64,000 nt of DNA from Streptomyces sp. ITFR-21. GTDB taxonomy: Bacteria > Actinomycetota > Actinomycetes > Streptomycetales > Streptomycetaceae. The notes under the pieces were generated by a model. It was given only the letters and a program-made list of their open reading frames with translations. It searched no databases and was not told where the DNA came from. Shown here in pieces: positions 15,842 through 24,907 of this stretch. The translations under genes and the position numbers were made by a program. How positions within the stretch are numbered: the stretch's first letter is position 1; the number at the start of each line of letters is the position of its first letter. The stretch lies in NCBI RefSeq assembly GCF_031844685.1, contig NZ_CP134605.1:2438001-2502000 (forward strand), written 5' to 3'.

Positions 15842-18790
15842 TCAGTTGGCGGTGTCGCCGCGCCACGCCGGGAGGTACTCGTCCAACAGCGCCTCGACGC
15901 GCGGCGGGAGCCCGCGGTGGGGGCCGGCTGCCGCGTTGCCGCGGGCGACGAGCGACCGGGCCGCGGTTTCCAGGCGGGCCGGGTCGCCGGTGGCGTGGGT
16001 GGCGCGCAGGAGTTCGAGCCAGAGGCGTTCGTCGTCCGGGGAGACGGTGAGGCCGGTCTCGACGGCGGCGACGGCCGCCTTGGGCTTGGCGGCGTCGAGG
16101 TGGAGCCGGGACAGCGCGAGGGCCGTCTCCGCGACCAGGACGGGGTGGTGGGCGTCGACCATCTCGTGGCCGAGCCAGCCGTAGCGGCCGGGCGAGCGGT
16201 CGGCGAGGAGGGGGCCGCGGGCCAGTGAGAGGGCATCGGTGAGCAGGCGGCGCCGAGCGGCCGGGTCGGCGGCGGCCCGGCCCTCGGTGGCTTCGTGGTG
16301 GAGGGTCTGCAGGACGTCCCAGTCGGAGACGACGGAGGTGGCGAGCACGATCCGGCCGGTGTCGTCGACGGTGAGCCGGGCGGCGCCGCCGGGGTCGGTA
16401 CCGAGCCAGTCGCGGAGGCGTTCGATCAGGGCGTCGCGTACGTCCTCGGTGACGCCGCGCGGCCACAGCGCGGACGCCAGCACCCGGGGGTGGACGCCTT
16501 CGCGGTGCAGCAGGAGCAGGGCGAGCGCTTCGTGGAGGGCCGGGCCGCGTTCGGCGTCGGGGGTGTCGAGGCCGATGATCTCGAATGGGCCGAGCAGGCG
16601 GGCGTACACGCCGGGGCGGCCCTGGTCGGAGAGGTCGACGAGGAAGGGCGGGGCGGCCGGGCCGGGTCCGTCGTCATCGCCGGCGTCGTCGCCCGCGTCG
16701 GCGAACAGCCGTAGGGCGGCTTGGTATTGGTCGGCGGGCAGCAGTTGGGCCGCCAGGTCGAGGCCGAGCAGGGGGGCCAGCAGCCGTCCGGCGGGGGTGA
16801 CTTCGAGTTCCCAGGCGGCGCCGGGCAGTTCGGGGCGGCTGGAGGCGACGAGGTAGCCGATGCCCAGTCGGCCGGCGTCGGCGGCGAGTTCGGCGAGACG
16901 GTCGGCCTCCTCGTCGGTGGGTTCGGCGGCGAGCAGGACCAGGTGCGGGGCCCACTGGGTGTGCTGGGCGCGGCCGGTACGGCCGGTGAGGACGCTGTCC
17001 TGGCCTGCGGTACGCAGCGCCCCGGCGCGCTGGGCGGTCTCCGCGGTCATGGCCTCGATGGTCTCGGGCACGTCGGCGAGGTGCCGTACGCGGGCGGGGG
17101 CGAGGGCGGTGAGGTCCTCGGCGAAGCCGACCAGGGTGACGGTCATCCGGTCCGACCAGCCGTTGGTGGCGAGTTCGGCGGCGACGGAGGCGAGGACGGC
17201 CTCGCGGTCGGCGCGGGCGCCGGCCAGCGAGACGATGCCGGGCACCGCTTCCAGGTTGAGCAGCAGCCGGACGCCGTCGAGCGTGCCGAGCGTGACCAGC
17301 CCGGGGTAGGGGGCGGCGGCGGACACGTCGGCGTCCTCGGGCAGGTCGGCGCGGTCGAGCCGCCAGAACGTCTGGTCCTGGCCGAGCTGCCAGGGCGTGG
17401 GCGGCTGCCCTTCGGGCCAGGCGAGTTGCAGGTGCAGGCTGTCGCCGGTGAGCCAGGCGGCATACGCGGTGGGGAGTCGGCGGCCCTCGCCGTCGAGCCG
17501 GGTGGACAGGGCGCGCAGGGCGTGGTCGAGGAAGGTGACGGTGTCCTGGTCGGCGCCGATCCGCAGCGCGTCGGCGGCATCGGCCTGCGGGCCGCCGGGG
17601 GTGCGCGGGGTGTGCAGGGCGCCCGCGGTGGCGGACTGCGCCAGGGCGGTACGGCGGCGGCGGCCGAGTGCGGCGAGCAGGCCGGCGGCCAGCAGTGGGG
17701 CGCCGATCAGCGCTTCCGGCAGGCCGAAGGCGGTGGCGGGGGAGGTGACGGCGGTGACGGCGGCGGCGGTGGTCGGGGACGGCTCGTGCCCGGCGCGGGT
17801 CGCGGTCCCGCCGATGGGGGCGGTCCTCGCGGGTCCGGCCGCCGGTTCGGCGGCCGGGGTCGGCGCGGCGGCGTGCGCGCCTTCGGCCACCGTGTCCGCG
17901 GCGCCGCCGTGCTCGGCGTACCGCAGCACGTCGGGGGCGGTGTGCGGGGAGGTGGCCGGCATCTGTACGAGCTCGCCGCCGTGCGCGTCCGCGGGCATCT
18001 CCATCACCCAGCCGGGCCGGATCAGGCTGGCCTGCGACAGCCGTGCACCGTCGGGCTGCACCCGGTCCTTGTTGAGCTGGTAGATCTCCTTGTAGCGGCG
18101 GCCGTCGCCGAGGTGGCGCTGGGCGATCTCCCACAGCGTGTCGTGGTGGCGGCCCCCGGGCGGGGTGATCCGGTAGAACTTGGTCGCCTGCCGGGCGGTG
18201 TGTGCGGCGCCCTGGCTCGCGGCGGCGCGCGGGGCGGTCTGCTGCTGCGGTACGGCGGCGGTCCGCTGTACCTGCCGGCCTGGGGTCTGCTGGGCGGTGA
18301 CGGCGACGCCGGGCCGCGCCTGGCTCTCCGCCTGGTGGTGCCGGCCCACCTGGGACAGTCCGGGGACCAGGCCCGCGGTGCCGACGCCGATCAGCAGCAG
18401 CGCCGCGATCAGCCGCCGGGCCAGCAGTTGGCTGGGGCCGGCGGCGGGCACCCGGTGCGGCAGGCCCACGCCGGATAGGGCGGCTCTGGTCTCTACGACC
18501 ACGCATGCGGTGAACTGCGCCCACGCCAGCCACACCACGACGGCGAGGGTGTTGACGAACGTCTCCGCGGTGATCGGCTGCTGCACCAGGTCGGAGTCGA
18601 GGTGGTGCGGGAAGGGGGAGCCGACGAAGTACAGCAGCGCTCCGGGCACGCCGACCAGCAGCACGCCCAGCGCCAGGAACGCGGCCAGCGCCCGTACGAC
18701 GTCGCCGACCGTGCGCCGGCCGCGCGGTGGGCGGACCGCCGTGCCGCCTTGCGGCGCGCGGTTACGTCCCGTGGCGGTGGTGCGTGCCAT
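15842..18790 (-). CDS. Membrane-anchored LysM and BTAD-domain protein
   Basis: A protein of 982 residues. Hydrophobic helices lie at about 31-56, 78-99 and 123-145, then a LysM domain at about 205-266 (KFYRITPPG, DTLWEIAQRHLGDG), a further helix near 355-375 and a long middle part. The C-terminal 220 residues carry a winged-helix-like segment (LASALWPRGVTEDVRDALIE) and a TPR-like BTAD domain (RLHLDAAKPKAAVAAVETGL), as in SARP regulators. Cell-wall binding and an activator-type domain in one chain suggest a sensor or an assembly factor for the Tad pilus encoded next to it. ATG 18790 has AGAGGAAG upstream. Confidence 0.8.
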   Translation of the reverse strand: MARTTATGRNRAPQGGTAVRPPRGRRTVGDVVRALAAFLALGVLLVGVPGALLYFVGSPFPHHLDSDLVQQPITAETFVNTLAVVVWLAWAQFTACVVVETRAALSGVGLPHRVPAAGPSQLLARRLIAALLLIGVGTAGLVPGLSQVGRHHQAESQARPGVAVTAQQTPGRQVQRTAAVPQQQTAPRAAASQGAAHTARQATKFYRITPPGGRHHDTLWEIAQRHLGDGRRYKEIYQLNKDRVQPDGARLSQASLIRPGWVMEMPADAHGGELVQMPATSPHTAPDVLRYAEHGGAADTVAEGAHAAAPTPAAEPAAGPARTAPIGGTATRAGHEPSPTTAAAVTAVTSPATAFGLPEALIGAPLLAAGLLAALGRRRRTALAQSATAGALHTPRTPGGPQADAADALRIGADQDTVTFLDHALRALSTRLDGEGRRLPTAYAAWLTGDSLHLQLAWPEGQPPTPWQLGQDQTFWRLDRADLPEDADVSAAAPYPGLVTLGTLDGVRLLLNLEAVPGIVSLAGARADREAVLASVAAELATNGWSDRMTVTLVGFAEDLTALAPARVRHLADVPETIEAMTAETAQRAGALRTAGQDSVLTGRTGRAQHTQWAPHLVLLAAEPTDEEADRLAELAADAGRLGIGYLVASSRPELPGAAWELEVTPAGRLLAPLLGLDLAAQLLPADQYQAALRLFADAGDDAGDDDGPGPAAPPFLVDLSDQGRPGVYARLLGPFEIIGLDTPDAERGPALHEALALLLLHREGVHPRVLASALWPRGVTEDVRDALIERLRDWLGTDPGGAARLTVDDTGRIVLATSVVSDWDVLQTLHHEATEGRAAADPAARRRLLTDALSLARGPLLADRSPGRYGWLGHEMVDAHHPVLVAETALALSRLHLDAAKPKAAVAAVETGLTVSPDDERLWLELLRATHATGDPARLETAARSLVARGNAAAGPHRGLPPRVEALLDEYLPAWRGDTAN

Positions 18791-18870
18791 GGCTGCTTCC
18801 TCTTCTGCCTTCGGTACGGGCGGGCGCTGGGTCTGCGGTCGGTACGGACGGGTGCGGGCTGATCCGGGGT

Positions 18871-18949
18871 CCCGGGCCGGTACGGGTTCCGGGCCAGTGG
18901 GGGTCCGGCCGGTACGGGTCCCGGCCGGTACGGGTCCCGGCCGGTACGG
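18871..18949. repeat. 16-bp tandem repeat
   Basis: CCGGCCGGTACGGGTC is repeated nearly three times at 18905-18949, with a diverged copy at 18871-18887. It fills the gap between the last TadG-like gene and the LysM/BTAD gene. No gene is seen in this gap. Confidence 0.8.
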
Positions 18950-18979
18950 ACTGGTGGCCGCCGCCGGCGCGGGGGTCGG

Positions 18980-19474
18980 TCAGTTCGCGGCGCCGGTGAT
19001 GGACTCGGCGGCGGCGGTGCCGCGTACGATGACCGGCTTGTCGTAGAAGAAGCCGGTCAGTATCGGCCGGTAGGTGAGCTGTATGGACACCTCCACCCGG
19101 TCGGGTTCCGCGAGGGTGCAGCCGGAGTGGTCGATGTCCTCCCGGTCGAGGCCGGACCTGGCGGCGAAGGTCTGTACGTCGGTGGTGCAGTCGGCGGTCT
19201 TGATCACGGCCGCGGTGGCGCCGTCGGCCGCGCGCAGCGCCTCGACGTCGATGTCCTCGGCCGCGTAACGGGCCGCCTGTTCGGCGATGTCGGCGGCGCG
19301 TTCGCGTTTGGAGATCGACAGTCCGCCGTCGACGACGAAGGCCGCCAGCGACATGAAGAGCAGGGCGAAGATGAGCACGGCGGCGGTGCCGGAGCCGCGG
19401 TCGCCGTGCCGCGTCGCCTGCAGGCGGTCGGCGAGGACGGTGCGGAGGGTGGGGGTGATCCGGGGGTTCGTCAT
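18980..19474 (-). CDS. TadG-like pilus-associated protein
   Basis: A protein of 164 residues with the TadG-type start DRGSGTAAVLIFALLFMSLAAFVVDGG, a hydrophobic segment at about 28-50, followed by helical ISKRERAADIAEQAARYAAED and an extracytoplasmic beta-rich tail. The start ATG overlaps the preceding gene's stop (TGATG junction). It is probably a membrane-tethered factor for Flp pilus assembly or anchoring. Confidence 0.8.
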   Translation of the reverse strand: MTNPRITPTLRTVLADRLQATRHGDRGSGTAAVLIFALLFMSLAAFVVDGGLSISKRERAADIAEQAARYAAEDIDVEALRAADGATAAVIKTADCTTDVQTFAARSGLDREDIDHSGCTLAEPDRVEVSIQLTYRPILTGFFYDKPVIVRGTAAAESITGAAN

Positions 19475-20007
19475 CAGTCCGGCACCGTCCGGTGGTAGGG
19501 GTCGATCGGTGAGACGGCCGTGGACGTCAGGGTCTTGTCGATGTCGAGCCCGAGCGAGCCGAGGCCGCGGATGGTGCAGCTCACCCGGACCTGGAAGAGC
19601 GAGCCGGCCCTGAATCCGCCGTCGCCCACCTGCCGTACGGACACGGTGCCGTCGACGCAGGTGCCGCCGAGGTCGTTCTCGGCCGCCTCCTTCGCCTGCC
19701 GGAGGGCGATGTCCCGCTCGCGCTGGAGGGAGCCGGCCCGCGCGGCGTCCCGGGCGGCGCCGTCCAGCGCGCCCCGGCCGCCGACGAGTTGGCCGAAGGC
19801 GACCAGCACCAGGATGAAGAGGATCATCACCGGTGCCAGGATCACCACCTCGATGGTGGACAGGCCGCGGTCGCCACAGCCACAGCCACAGCCACAGCCG
19901 CGGGCGCGGGCGCGGGCGCGGGCGTCGTCGTCGTGGCCGTCACGGCCGTCGGTCCGGTGCCGCAGGGCGGCGGCGCGGCGGAGGGCTCCGAGGATTCGGC
20001 TGCGCAT
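19474..20007 (-). CDS. TadE-like pseudopilin
   Basis: A protein of 177 residues. The TadE core is DRGLSTIEVVILAPVMILFI: a glycine-terminated leader, a glutamate five residues on, and a hydrophobic helix. Before it lies an unusual stretch of alternating Ala-Arg and Gly-Cys residues encoded by 6-bp repeats. The C-terminal part is extracytoplasmic, with two cysteines (GTCVDG, VSCTIRG). It is a minor pilin of the Flp/Tad system, within the minus-strand tad run. Confidence 0.82.
   Translation of the reverse strand: MRSRILGALRRAAALRHRTDGRDGHDDDARARARARGCGCGCGCGDRGLSTIEVVILAPVMILFILVLVAFGQLVGGRGALDGAARDAARAGSLQRERDIALRQAKEAAENDLGGTCVDGTVSVRQVGDGGFRAGSLFQVRVSCTIRGLGSLGLDIDKTLTSTAVSPIDPYHRTVPD
19874..19923. 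repeat. Two adjacent in-frame hexanucleotide repeats
   Basis: About four CCACAG copies and then about four CGCGGG copies sit inside the TadE-like gene. Read on the minus strand they encode (Ala-Arg)n and (Gly-Cys)n. The 6-bp period keeps the frame, so variation would only change linker length and cysteine number. Confidence 0.85.
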
Positions 20008-20011
20008 CGGC

Positions 20012-20518
20012 TCAGTCCCCCGGGGTGTCCGCGACGAACCGCTCCACCGGGCCCTGCGAGAGCTCCCGGACGTGGAAGTGCAGGCCGGGGAAGATCGTCG
20101 GTACGTCGCCGGCGACCTGGACGCCGACCGTCACCGGGTCGGGCTGGACCGGCTTGATCCTGCCGCCGGTGAGCAGCTTCGGGCCGAGCTGCTCGATGTA
20201 CGTCCGGGCGGTGCTGGTGGCCGTGTCGGACCAGCCGGTCGGGTCGACGTCCGCCTGGTCGCGCGCCTTGCGGGCCCCGGCCTGGGCTGCGGCCTGGGCG
20301 ACGTGGTCGGCGAAGAGATACAGGCCGAACTGCACGGTCGCGAAGATCATGAAGAACAGCACCGGGGTCAGGAACACGAACTCGATCGCGGTCATGCCGC
20401 GGTCGCCGCCGACGCGAGCGCCGGCGGTACGCTTACGCGCGCCCACGCCGCTGTCGCCCCGCGCGGCGTCGCGTCCGCGGCGTACGGCGCGGCGCAGTGC
20501 CTCGGTGGTCCCCCTCAT
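20012..20518 (-). CDS. TadE-like pseudopilin
   Basis: A protein of 168 residues with the core DRGMTAIEFVFLTPVLFFMI, a better match to TadE than its neighbour: Gly, then Glu at the fifth position of the mature end, then a hydrophobic helix and an extracytoplasmic domain. It is four bases away from the second TadE-like gene and 22 bases after the pilin gene, all on the minus strand, and presumably forms a minor pilin with it. Confidence 0.85.
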   Translation of the reverse strand: MRGTTEALRRAVRRGRDAARGDSGVGARKRTAGARVGGDRGMTAIEFVFLTPVLFFMIFATVQFGLYLFADHVAQAAAQAGARKARDQADVDPTGWSDTATSTARTYIEQLGPKLLTGGRIKPVQPDPVTVGVQVAGDVPTIFPGLHFHVRELSQGPVERFVADTPGD

Positions 20519-20540
20519 TGCCCGCTCCCCCGCACCCCGG

Positions 20541-20789
20541 TCAGCAATTCCCGGAGTCGCCGTTGGCGCCGTCGATGCACTGCTTGACGTCGTCGGCCTT
20601 GCCGTTGAGTGCGCCCTTGATGGTGAAGCCGATGGCGACCACTATCCCGACCACGATGGCGGAGATGACCACCCATTCGACGGCGGACGCGCCCCGGGAC
20701 AGCTCCTGGCGGCGGACGCGGTCCACCCGTCCGCAAAGGTGGGTGATCATGAAGTCCAGCGCGGGATGGGAGACAGGCAGGCGGTTCAT
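20541..20789 (-). CDS. Flp-type major pilin
   Basis: A protein of 82 residues. The prepilin motif is SRGASAVEWVVISAIVVGIV: cleavage is expected after the glycine, leaving Glu at position 5 of the mature pilin, followed by one hydrophobic helix and a short tail with two cysteines (KQCIDG, SGNC). Small size and position before two pseudopilins and after tadC are typical of Flp pilin. ATG 20789 was chosen; an internal ATG at about 20750 would give a leader closer to the usual length. No TadV/CpaA prepilin peptidase is encoded in the window, so it must be elsewhere. Confidence 0.85.
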   Translation of the reverse strand: MNRLPVSHPALDFMITHLCGRVDRVRRQELSRGASAVEWVVISAIVVGIVVAIGFTIKGALNGKADDVKQCIDGANGDSGNC

Positions 20790-20842
20790 GGTGGCGGAAG
20801 TCCTCTCGACTCGACGCTCCAGTGTCGGGGGCGGGTTGGTGA

Positions 20843-21754
20843 TCAGACCTGGAACACGCGCATCGCGGCGGGGAAGATCAGAAAGACCAGGAAGCCGGCG
20901 CAGAGCATGAGTTGCGCCACGAGCATGGACTGCGACTTCTCGCCCGCCGCGCCTTCTATCTCGGCGAGTTCGCGGTGCCGCATGGTCTCGGCGCGGGCGC
21001 CGAGCGACTCGCGGATCTTGGCGCCGTCGTCGGCGACCAGGGCGAGGGTGACCGACAGGTCCTGCAACTCCTCGATGCCGAGCTCCTCGCCGAGCCGGCC
21101 GAGCGCCACCCATTGGCTGGTGCCGGTGATGCGGGCGTCGGTGAGGCAGTTGCGGATCCGCATCAGGGCCCAGCCGTCGCCGATCTCGGCGGCGGTCATC
21201 AGGGCCTCCGGCAGGCCGCGGCCTCCGGCGAGGTTCATCGAGACGAGGTCCAGGTAGGCGCCGATCACCCGGCGCAGGTCCTTGCGCTTGTTCGCGGCGT
21301 CACGCCGGACCTCGACGTCCGGCAGCAGGAAGAAGACGCCGCCGCAGATCAGCGCCAGCCAGACCGGGACGATCGGGTTCAGGCCGAAGCCCAGCTCCCA
21401 CAGGCCGGCGAAGACGAACGGTCCGAAGACCACACCGGCCGCCGCCAGCATGATCTTGGTGGCGAGGAACCCTTCCCAGCTCCGGTCGAGCACCGCGAGG
21501 TCGGCGCGCAGTGAGCGCAGCTCCCAGCCCTGCTGGAGGTAGAAGGCGGCGAGCCGCTCGCCGAGCCGGTCCCGCAGCCCGGTGCGCGCGGCGGGTGCGC
21601 CGGCCGGGGCGGCGGGGCCCGCGGCGCGCAGGGCGTCGACCTGCGCCACGGTGGACAGGGCGCTGCGCCGGCCCGGCATCAGGGCCCGGATCAGGGCGAA
21701 GACGCCGAGGCCGACCAGGCCGCCGACCAGGCAGGTGAAGAGGACGGTGTTCAT
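20843..21754 (-). CDS. TadC-like type II/IV pilus inner-membrane protein
   Basis: A protein of 303 residues with a GspF-type domain: an N-terminal helix, two central helices (MLAAAGVVFGPFVFAGLWEL, PVWLALICGGVFFLL) and a C-terminal helix pair, with the conserved DLVSMNLAGGRGLPEAL segment. It forms the membrane platform of the pilus machine together with TadB. The start overlaps the TadB stop (ATGA). Confidence 0.88.
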   Translation of the reverse strand: MNTVLFTCLVGGLVGLGVFALIRALMPGRRSALSTVAQVDALRAAGPAAPAGAPAARTGLRDRLGERLAAFYLQQGWELRSLRADLAVLDRSWEGFLATKIMLAAAGVVFGPFVFAGLWELGFGLNPIVPVWLALICGGVFFLLPDVEVRRDAANKRKDLRRVIGAYLDLVSMNLAGGRGLPEALMTAAEIGDGWALMRIRNCLTDARITGTSQWVALGRLGEELGIEELQDLSVTLALVADDGAKIRESLGARAETMRHRELAEIEGAAGEKSQSMLVAQLMLCAGFLVFLIFPAAMRVFQV

Positions 21755-22782
21755 CGCGGGCCCACTCCCTGTCCCGGCAGGGGCGACTGGCCGGGCGCCG
21801 GGTGGCCCGGGGCCGGCCGGTCAGGGGCGGCCTGACCGGGGACGGCCTGGGCCGACGCCGGGGCGGGACCCGCGGTGAACCGTCCTGGCGGGCCGGTGCG
21901 TCGGCCGAGCCGCTCCGGGGCGTGCACCAGGAACCGCTCGGGGGTCTCGATCCTGGCCAGGCTGCGCAGCCACCGGAACCCGGCGGCGAACAGGCCGCAC
22001 ACCACGGCGAGTACGAGCTGGCCGGCCGCGGTCCCGTACGGCTCCACGAAGCTGCGGTTGAAGATCGCCAGGCCGAGGACGAAGCCCACCGAGACGACCA
22101 CCACGATCTGTACGCTGCGCCGGGTACTGGCGCGCTGGGCCATCACGCGCTGGCGCATGTCCACTTCCTCGCGGGCCGACTTGGCGAGCGCGCCGAGTAC
22201 TTCGCGCAGGCCGGGGCCGCGCAGCCGGGAGTTGAGCATGAGGGCGGCGACGATGACGTCGGCGGACGCGTCGTCGATCTCGTCGGCGAGGTGCTGGAGC
22301 GCTTCGGGCAGCGGCGTACGGGACCGCAACCGGTCGACGAGGGAGGCGAGATGGGGGCGCAGCGCGGGGGCGGCGGCGCGGGCGGAGGCCGGGATGGCCT
22401 GTTCCAGGCCGACGGCGCCGGCGATGGTGTCGCGCAGCGACTCGGTCCAGCCTGCCAGCGCCTCGACGCGCTTCATCGCCGCCCGCTCCTCGGCCGCGCC
22501 GCCGAACAGTTCGTTCCAGGTGAAGACGAGTACCGCGGTGGCGATGCCGAGCACGACCCAGCGGGTGAGGCCGAGTACGGCCAGGCCCGCCACGACGGCC
22601 AGTGAGCCGCGCTGCGACAGGAAGCGTACGAGCTCGGTCGCCTTGTCGGTGGTCGCCCGGCCCGGTTCGGCGGGCGCGGGCGCCCAGCCGTACAGGGCGA
22701 CGACGAGCAGCGCGATGCCGCCGCCGACCACCGCCCCGGCGAGCAGGGCGTAGAGCACGTCGACGGAGAGGATCCCGGTCAT
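21751..22782 (-). CDS. TadB-like type II/IV pilus inner-membrane protein
   Basis: A protein of 343 residues with N-terminal helices (YALLAGAVVGGGIALLVVAL, VVAGLAVLGLTRWVVLGI) and a GspF domain (WTESLRDTIAGAVGLEQAI). The C-terminus carries an unusual Pro/Gly/Ala-rich tail of about 45 residues (APGHPAPGQ repeats). Start ATG 22782 overlaps the TadA stop and its own stop overlaps the TadC start, so TadA, TadB and TadC are coupled in one operon. Confidence 0.88.
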   Translation of the reverse strand: MTGILSVDVLYALLAGAVVGGGIALLVVALYGWAPAPAEPGRATTDKATELVRFLSQRGSLAVVAGLAVLGLTRWVVLGIATAVLVFTWNELFGGAAEERAAMKRVEALAGWTESLRDTIAGAVGLEQAIPASARAAAPALRPHLASLVDRLRSRTPLPEALQHLADEIDDASADVIVAALMLNSRLRGPGLREVLGALAKSAREEVDMRQRVMAQRASTRRSVQIVVVVSVGFVLGLAIFNRSFVEPYGTAAGQLVLAVVCGLFAAGFRWLRSLARIETPERFLVHAPERLGRRTGPPGRFTAGPAPASAQAVPGQAAPDRPAPGHPAPGQSPLPGQGVGPR

Positions 22783-24089
22783 GACCGCCACACCCCCGTG
22801 GGCTGGTAGCCGTGGACGAGGAGTTCTTCGAGGCAGGAGATGGGGGCGTGCGGCATGGCCACGCCGTCCCGGGACTCGGCGAAGACCTCGCTGGACAGGA
22901 CGCGGCCGTCCACGCCGTTCACCTCGCGGATGGAGGTGACGGCGCGGCGCAGGGCGCCGCCGCGCTGGTAGTCGTTGCGGCGCTGGACGAAGACGACGAA
23001 GTCGATGGCGCCGGCCACCAGCATCTGGGAGGCCTCGACCGGCAGCCGTTCCCGCGCCTGGAGGGCGTAGGTGGAGATGCGGTTGAAGACCTCGGCGGAG
23101 CTGTTGGCGTGGATGGTGGACAGCGAGCCGTCGTTGCCTTGGGACATCGCGTTGAGCATGGTGACGATCTCGTCGCCGAGTACCTCGCCGACGATGACCC
23201 GGGAGGGGTTCATGCGCAGCGAGCGGCGGACCAGTTCGGCCATGGAGATGGCGCCGTGGCCTTCGGAGTTGGGCAGCCGTTCCTCGAACGCCACGACGTT
23301 GGGGTGGAGTTCGGGGAACTCGTCGAGGCCGAGTTCCAGGGCACGTTCGACGGTGATGAGGCGTTCGTGCGGCGGGATGACGTTGGCGAGCGCCCGCAGC
23401 AGGGTGGTTTTGCCGGCGTTGGTGGCGCCGGCGATCATCAGGTTCTTGCGGGCGAGGACCGCCGCCGACAGGAAGGAGCCCAGTTCGGGGGTGAGCGTGT
23501 AGTTGCCCACCAGGTCGGCGAGGAAGACCTTGCCCATGCGGGCGCGGCGGATGGACAGGGCGGGGCGGCGGGTGACGTCCATGACGGCGGACAGCCGGGA
23601 GCCGTCGGGCAGCCGCAGGTCCAGCTGCGGGTTGGCGGTGTCGAAGGGGCGGGACGACAGGCCGGAGTAGGCGCCGAGTACCTGGATGAGCTCGATGAGT
23701 TCCTCGTCGGTCTCGGCGACGGGTTCGCCGGGGATCTCGCGGCCGTCGGAGTAGCCGACGAAGACCTGGTCGCAACCGTTGACGTCGATGTTCTCGACGT
23801 CCGGGTCGTCCAGCAGCGGCTGGAGCCGGCCGACGCCGAACAGCGCGGCGTGCACGGCGGCGGCGTACGCCTCCTCCGCCCGCGCGTCGAGCGGGGTGCG
23901 GCCGACGGTGATCTCGGCGCGGGCGTACTCCTCCAGGATCTGCGCGATCATCGCCCGCGCGAACTGCCGCTCGTCCTCGGCGGACATGGGCGCGGTGTTC
24001 GACACCTGGTCGAGCCTGCGCTGCTCGGAGATGCGGTCGCCGGCCTCCTGGCGGAAGCGCTTGACGAGCTGGTGGTCCACGTCGCTCAC
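22779..24089 (-). CDS. tadA: TadA/CpaF-type pilus assembly ATPase
   Basis: A secretion ATPase of 436 residues that powers Flp pilus assembly from the cytosolic side. Walker A is GATNAGKTT at 221-229; further family motifs are ERALELGLDEF (Asp box), MNPSRVIVGEVLGDE (Walker B region) and GSLSTIHANS (His box). GTG 24089 overlaps the CpaE-like stop by four bases (GTGA); the frame is open far upstream but with no related sequence, so this start is well supported. Confidence 0.93.
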   Translation of the reverse strand: MSDVDHQLVKRFRQEAGDRISEQRRLDQVSNTAPMSAEDERQFARAMIAQILEEYARAEITVGRTPLDARAEEAYAAAVHAALFGVGRLQPLLDDPDVENIDVNGCDQVFVGYSDGREIPGEPVAETDEELIELIQVLGAYSGLSSRPFDTANPQLDLRLPDGSRLSAVMDVTRRPALSIRRARMGKVFLADLVGNYTLTPELGSFLSAAVLARKNLMIAGATNAGKTTLLRALANVIPPHERLITVERALELGLDEFPELHPNVVAFEERLPNSEGHGAISMAELVRRSLRMNPSRVIVGEVLGDEIVTMLNAMSQGNDGSLSTIHANSSAEVFNRISTYALQARERLPVEASQMLVAGAIDFVVFVQRRNDYQRGGALRRAVTSIREVNGVDGRVLSSEVFAESRDGVAMPHAPISCLEELLVHGYQPTGVWRS

Positions 24090-24889
24090 CGGAAGACTCC
24101 GTACCGCTGGGGTACGTCGGCGGTGATCTGGCGGGCCGAGCGGATCAGCAGCGACTTGTCCAGTCGGCCGCGCCGCCGGCCGCTGAGCATCTCCGCGCCG
24201 GCCGGGTCGTGGGCGACGGTGCCGGCGACGCGGGCGGCGATCTGCGAGGCGACCAGCATGTCGTTGACCTGTCCGGACAGGCGGGCGCTGTGGCCGGGGT
24301 CGGTGACGAGCAGGATGCCGATCGGGGGGTGGCCGAGCGCGGCGGCGGCGCCGCGCTGCGATCCGTGCAGTTTGGCGGACAGTGCGCCGGCCCGGTCCCT
24401 GACCCGCGCCAGGTGTTCGGGCTCGGTGCGGGCGACCAGCAGCACCAGGGCGGAGTGCGCGAAGAGTTCGAGGGCGGGCGAGTCGGCGCCGATCCGGCCG
24501 CAGTCGGCGATGACGTCGGCGGCGCCGTTGGGCGACTCCTCCAAGGTGGCGAAGGCCTGACCGAGCATCGGCCACAGACCGGCCAGTCCGGTGGCCTGTT
24601 CGGCGGCGCCGAGGCCGACGAGCACGTCGAGGCCGCCGGTGAGCGGCTGGGCGTGGTCCCACAGCTGCTCGGCGGCCAGGCCGCGCCGGGCGGTGGCGGC
24701 CAGCGACAGCATGCCGGTGTTGGGGTCGAGTACCCCGCCGTGTGCGGCGCGTGACCGGTAGACGAGGTCGCCGCCGGCCGGGTCGGTCTCGGCCAGCAGT
24801 ACGCGGCGCGGCCATACGGCGGCGAGCGCGACAGCGGTCGTGGTGACGCCCGGTGAGCCCTTGTCCGCGGCGACGGCGATCAGTGCCAT
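24086..24889 (-). CDS. CpaE/MinD-like pilus localisation ATPase
   Basis: A protein of 267 residues. It starts with a deviant Walker A (KGSPGVTTTAV, with T in place of the second lysine region) as in ParA/MinD-like proteins, followed by LLAETDPAGGDL and DVIADCGRIG. CpaE relatives localise Tad machinery. The gene is coupled to tadA and follows the CpaB-like gene by 18 bases. Confidence 0.8.
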   Translation of the reverse strand: MALIAVAADKGSPGVTTTAVALAAVWPRRVLLAETDPAGGDLVYRSRAAHGGVLDPNTGMLSLAATARRGLAAEQLWDHAQPLTGGLDVLVGLGAAEQATGLAGLWPMLGQAFATLEESPNGAADVIADCGRIGADSPALELFAHSALVLLVARTEPEHLARVRDRAGALSAKLHGSQRGAAAALGHPPIGILLVTDPGHSARLSGQVNDMLVASQIAARVAGTVAHDPAGAEMLSGRRRGRLDKSLLIRSARQITADVPQRYGVFR

Positions 24890-24907
24890 GACGTTCGCCC
24901 GCTCGCT

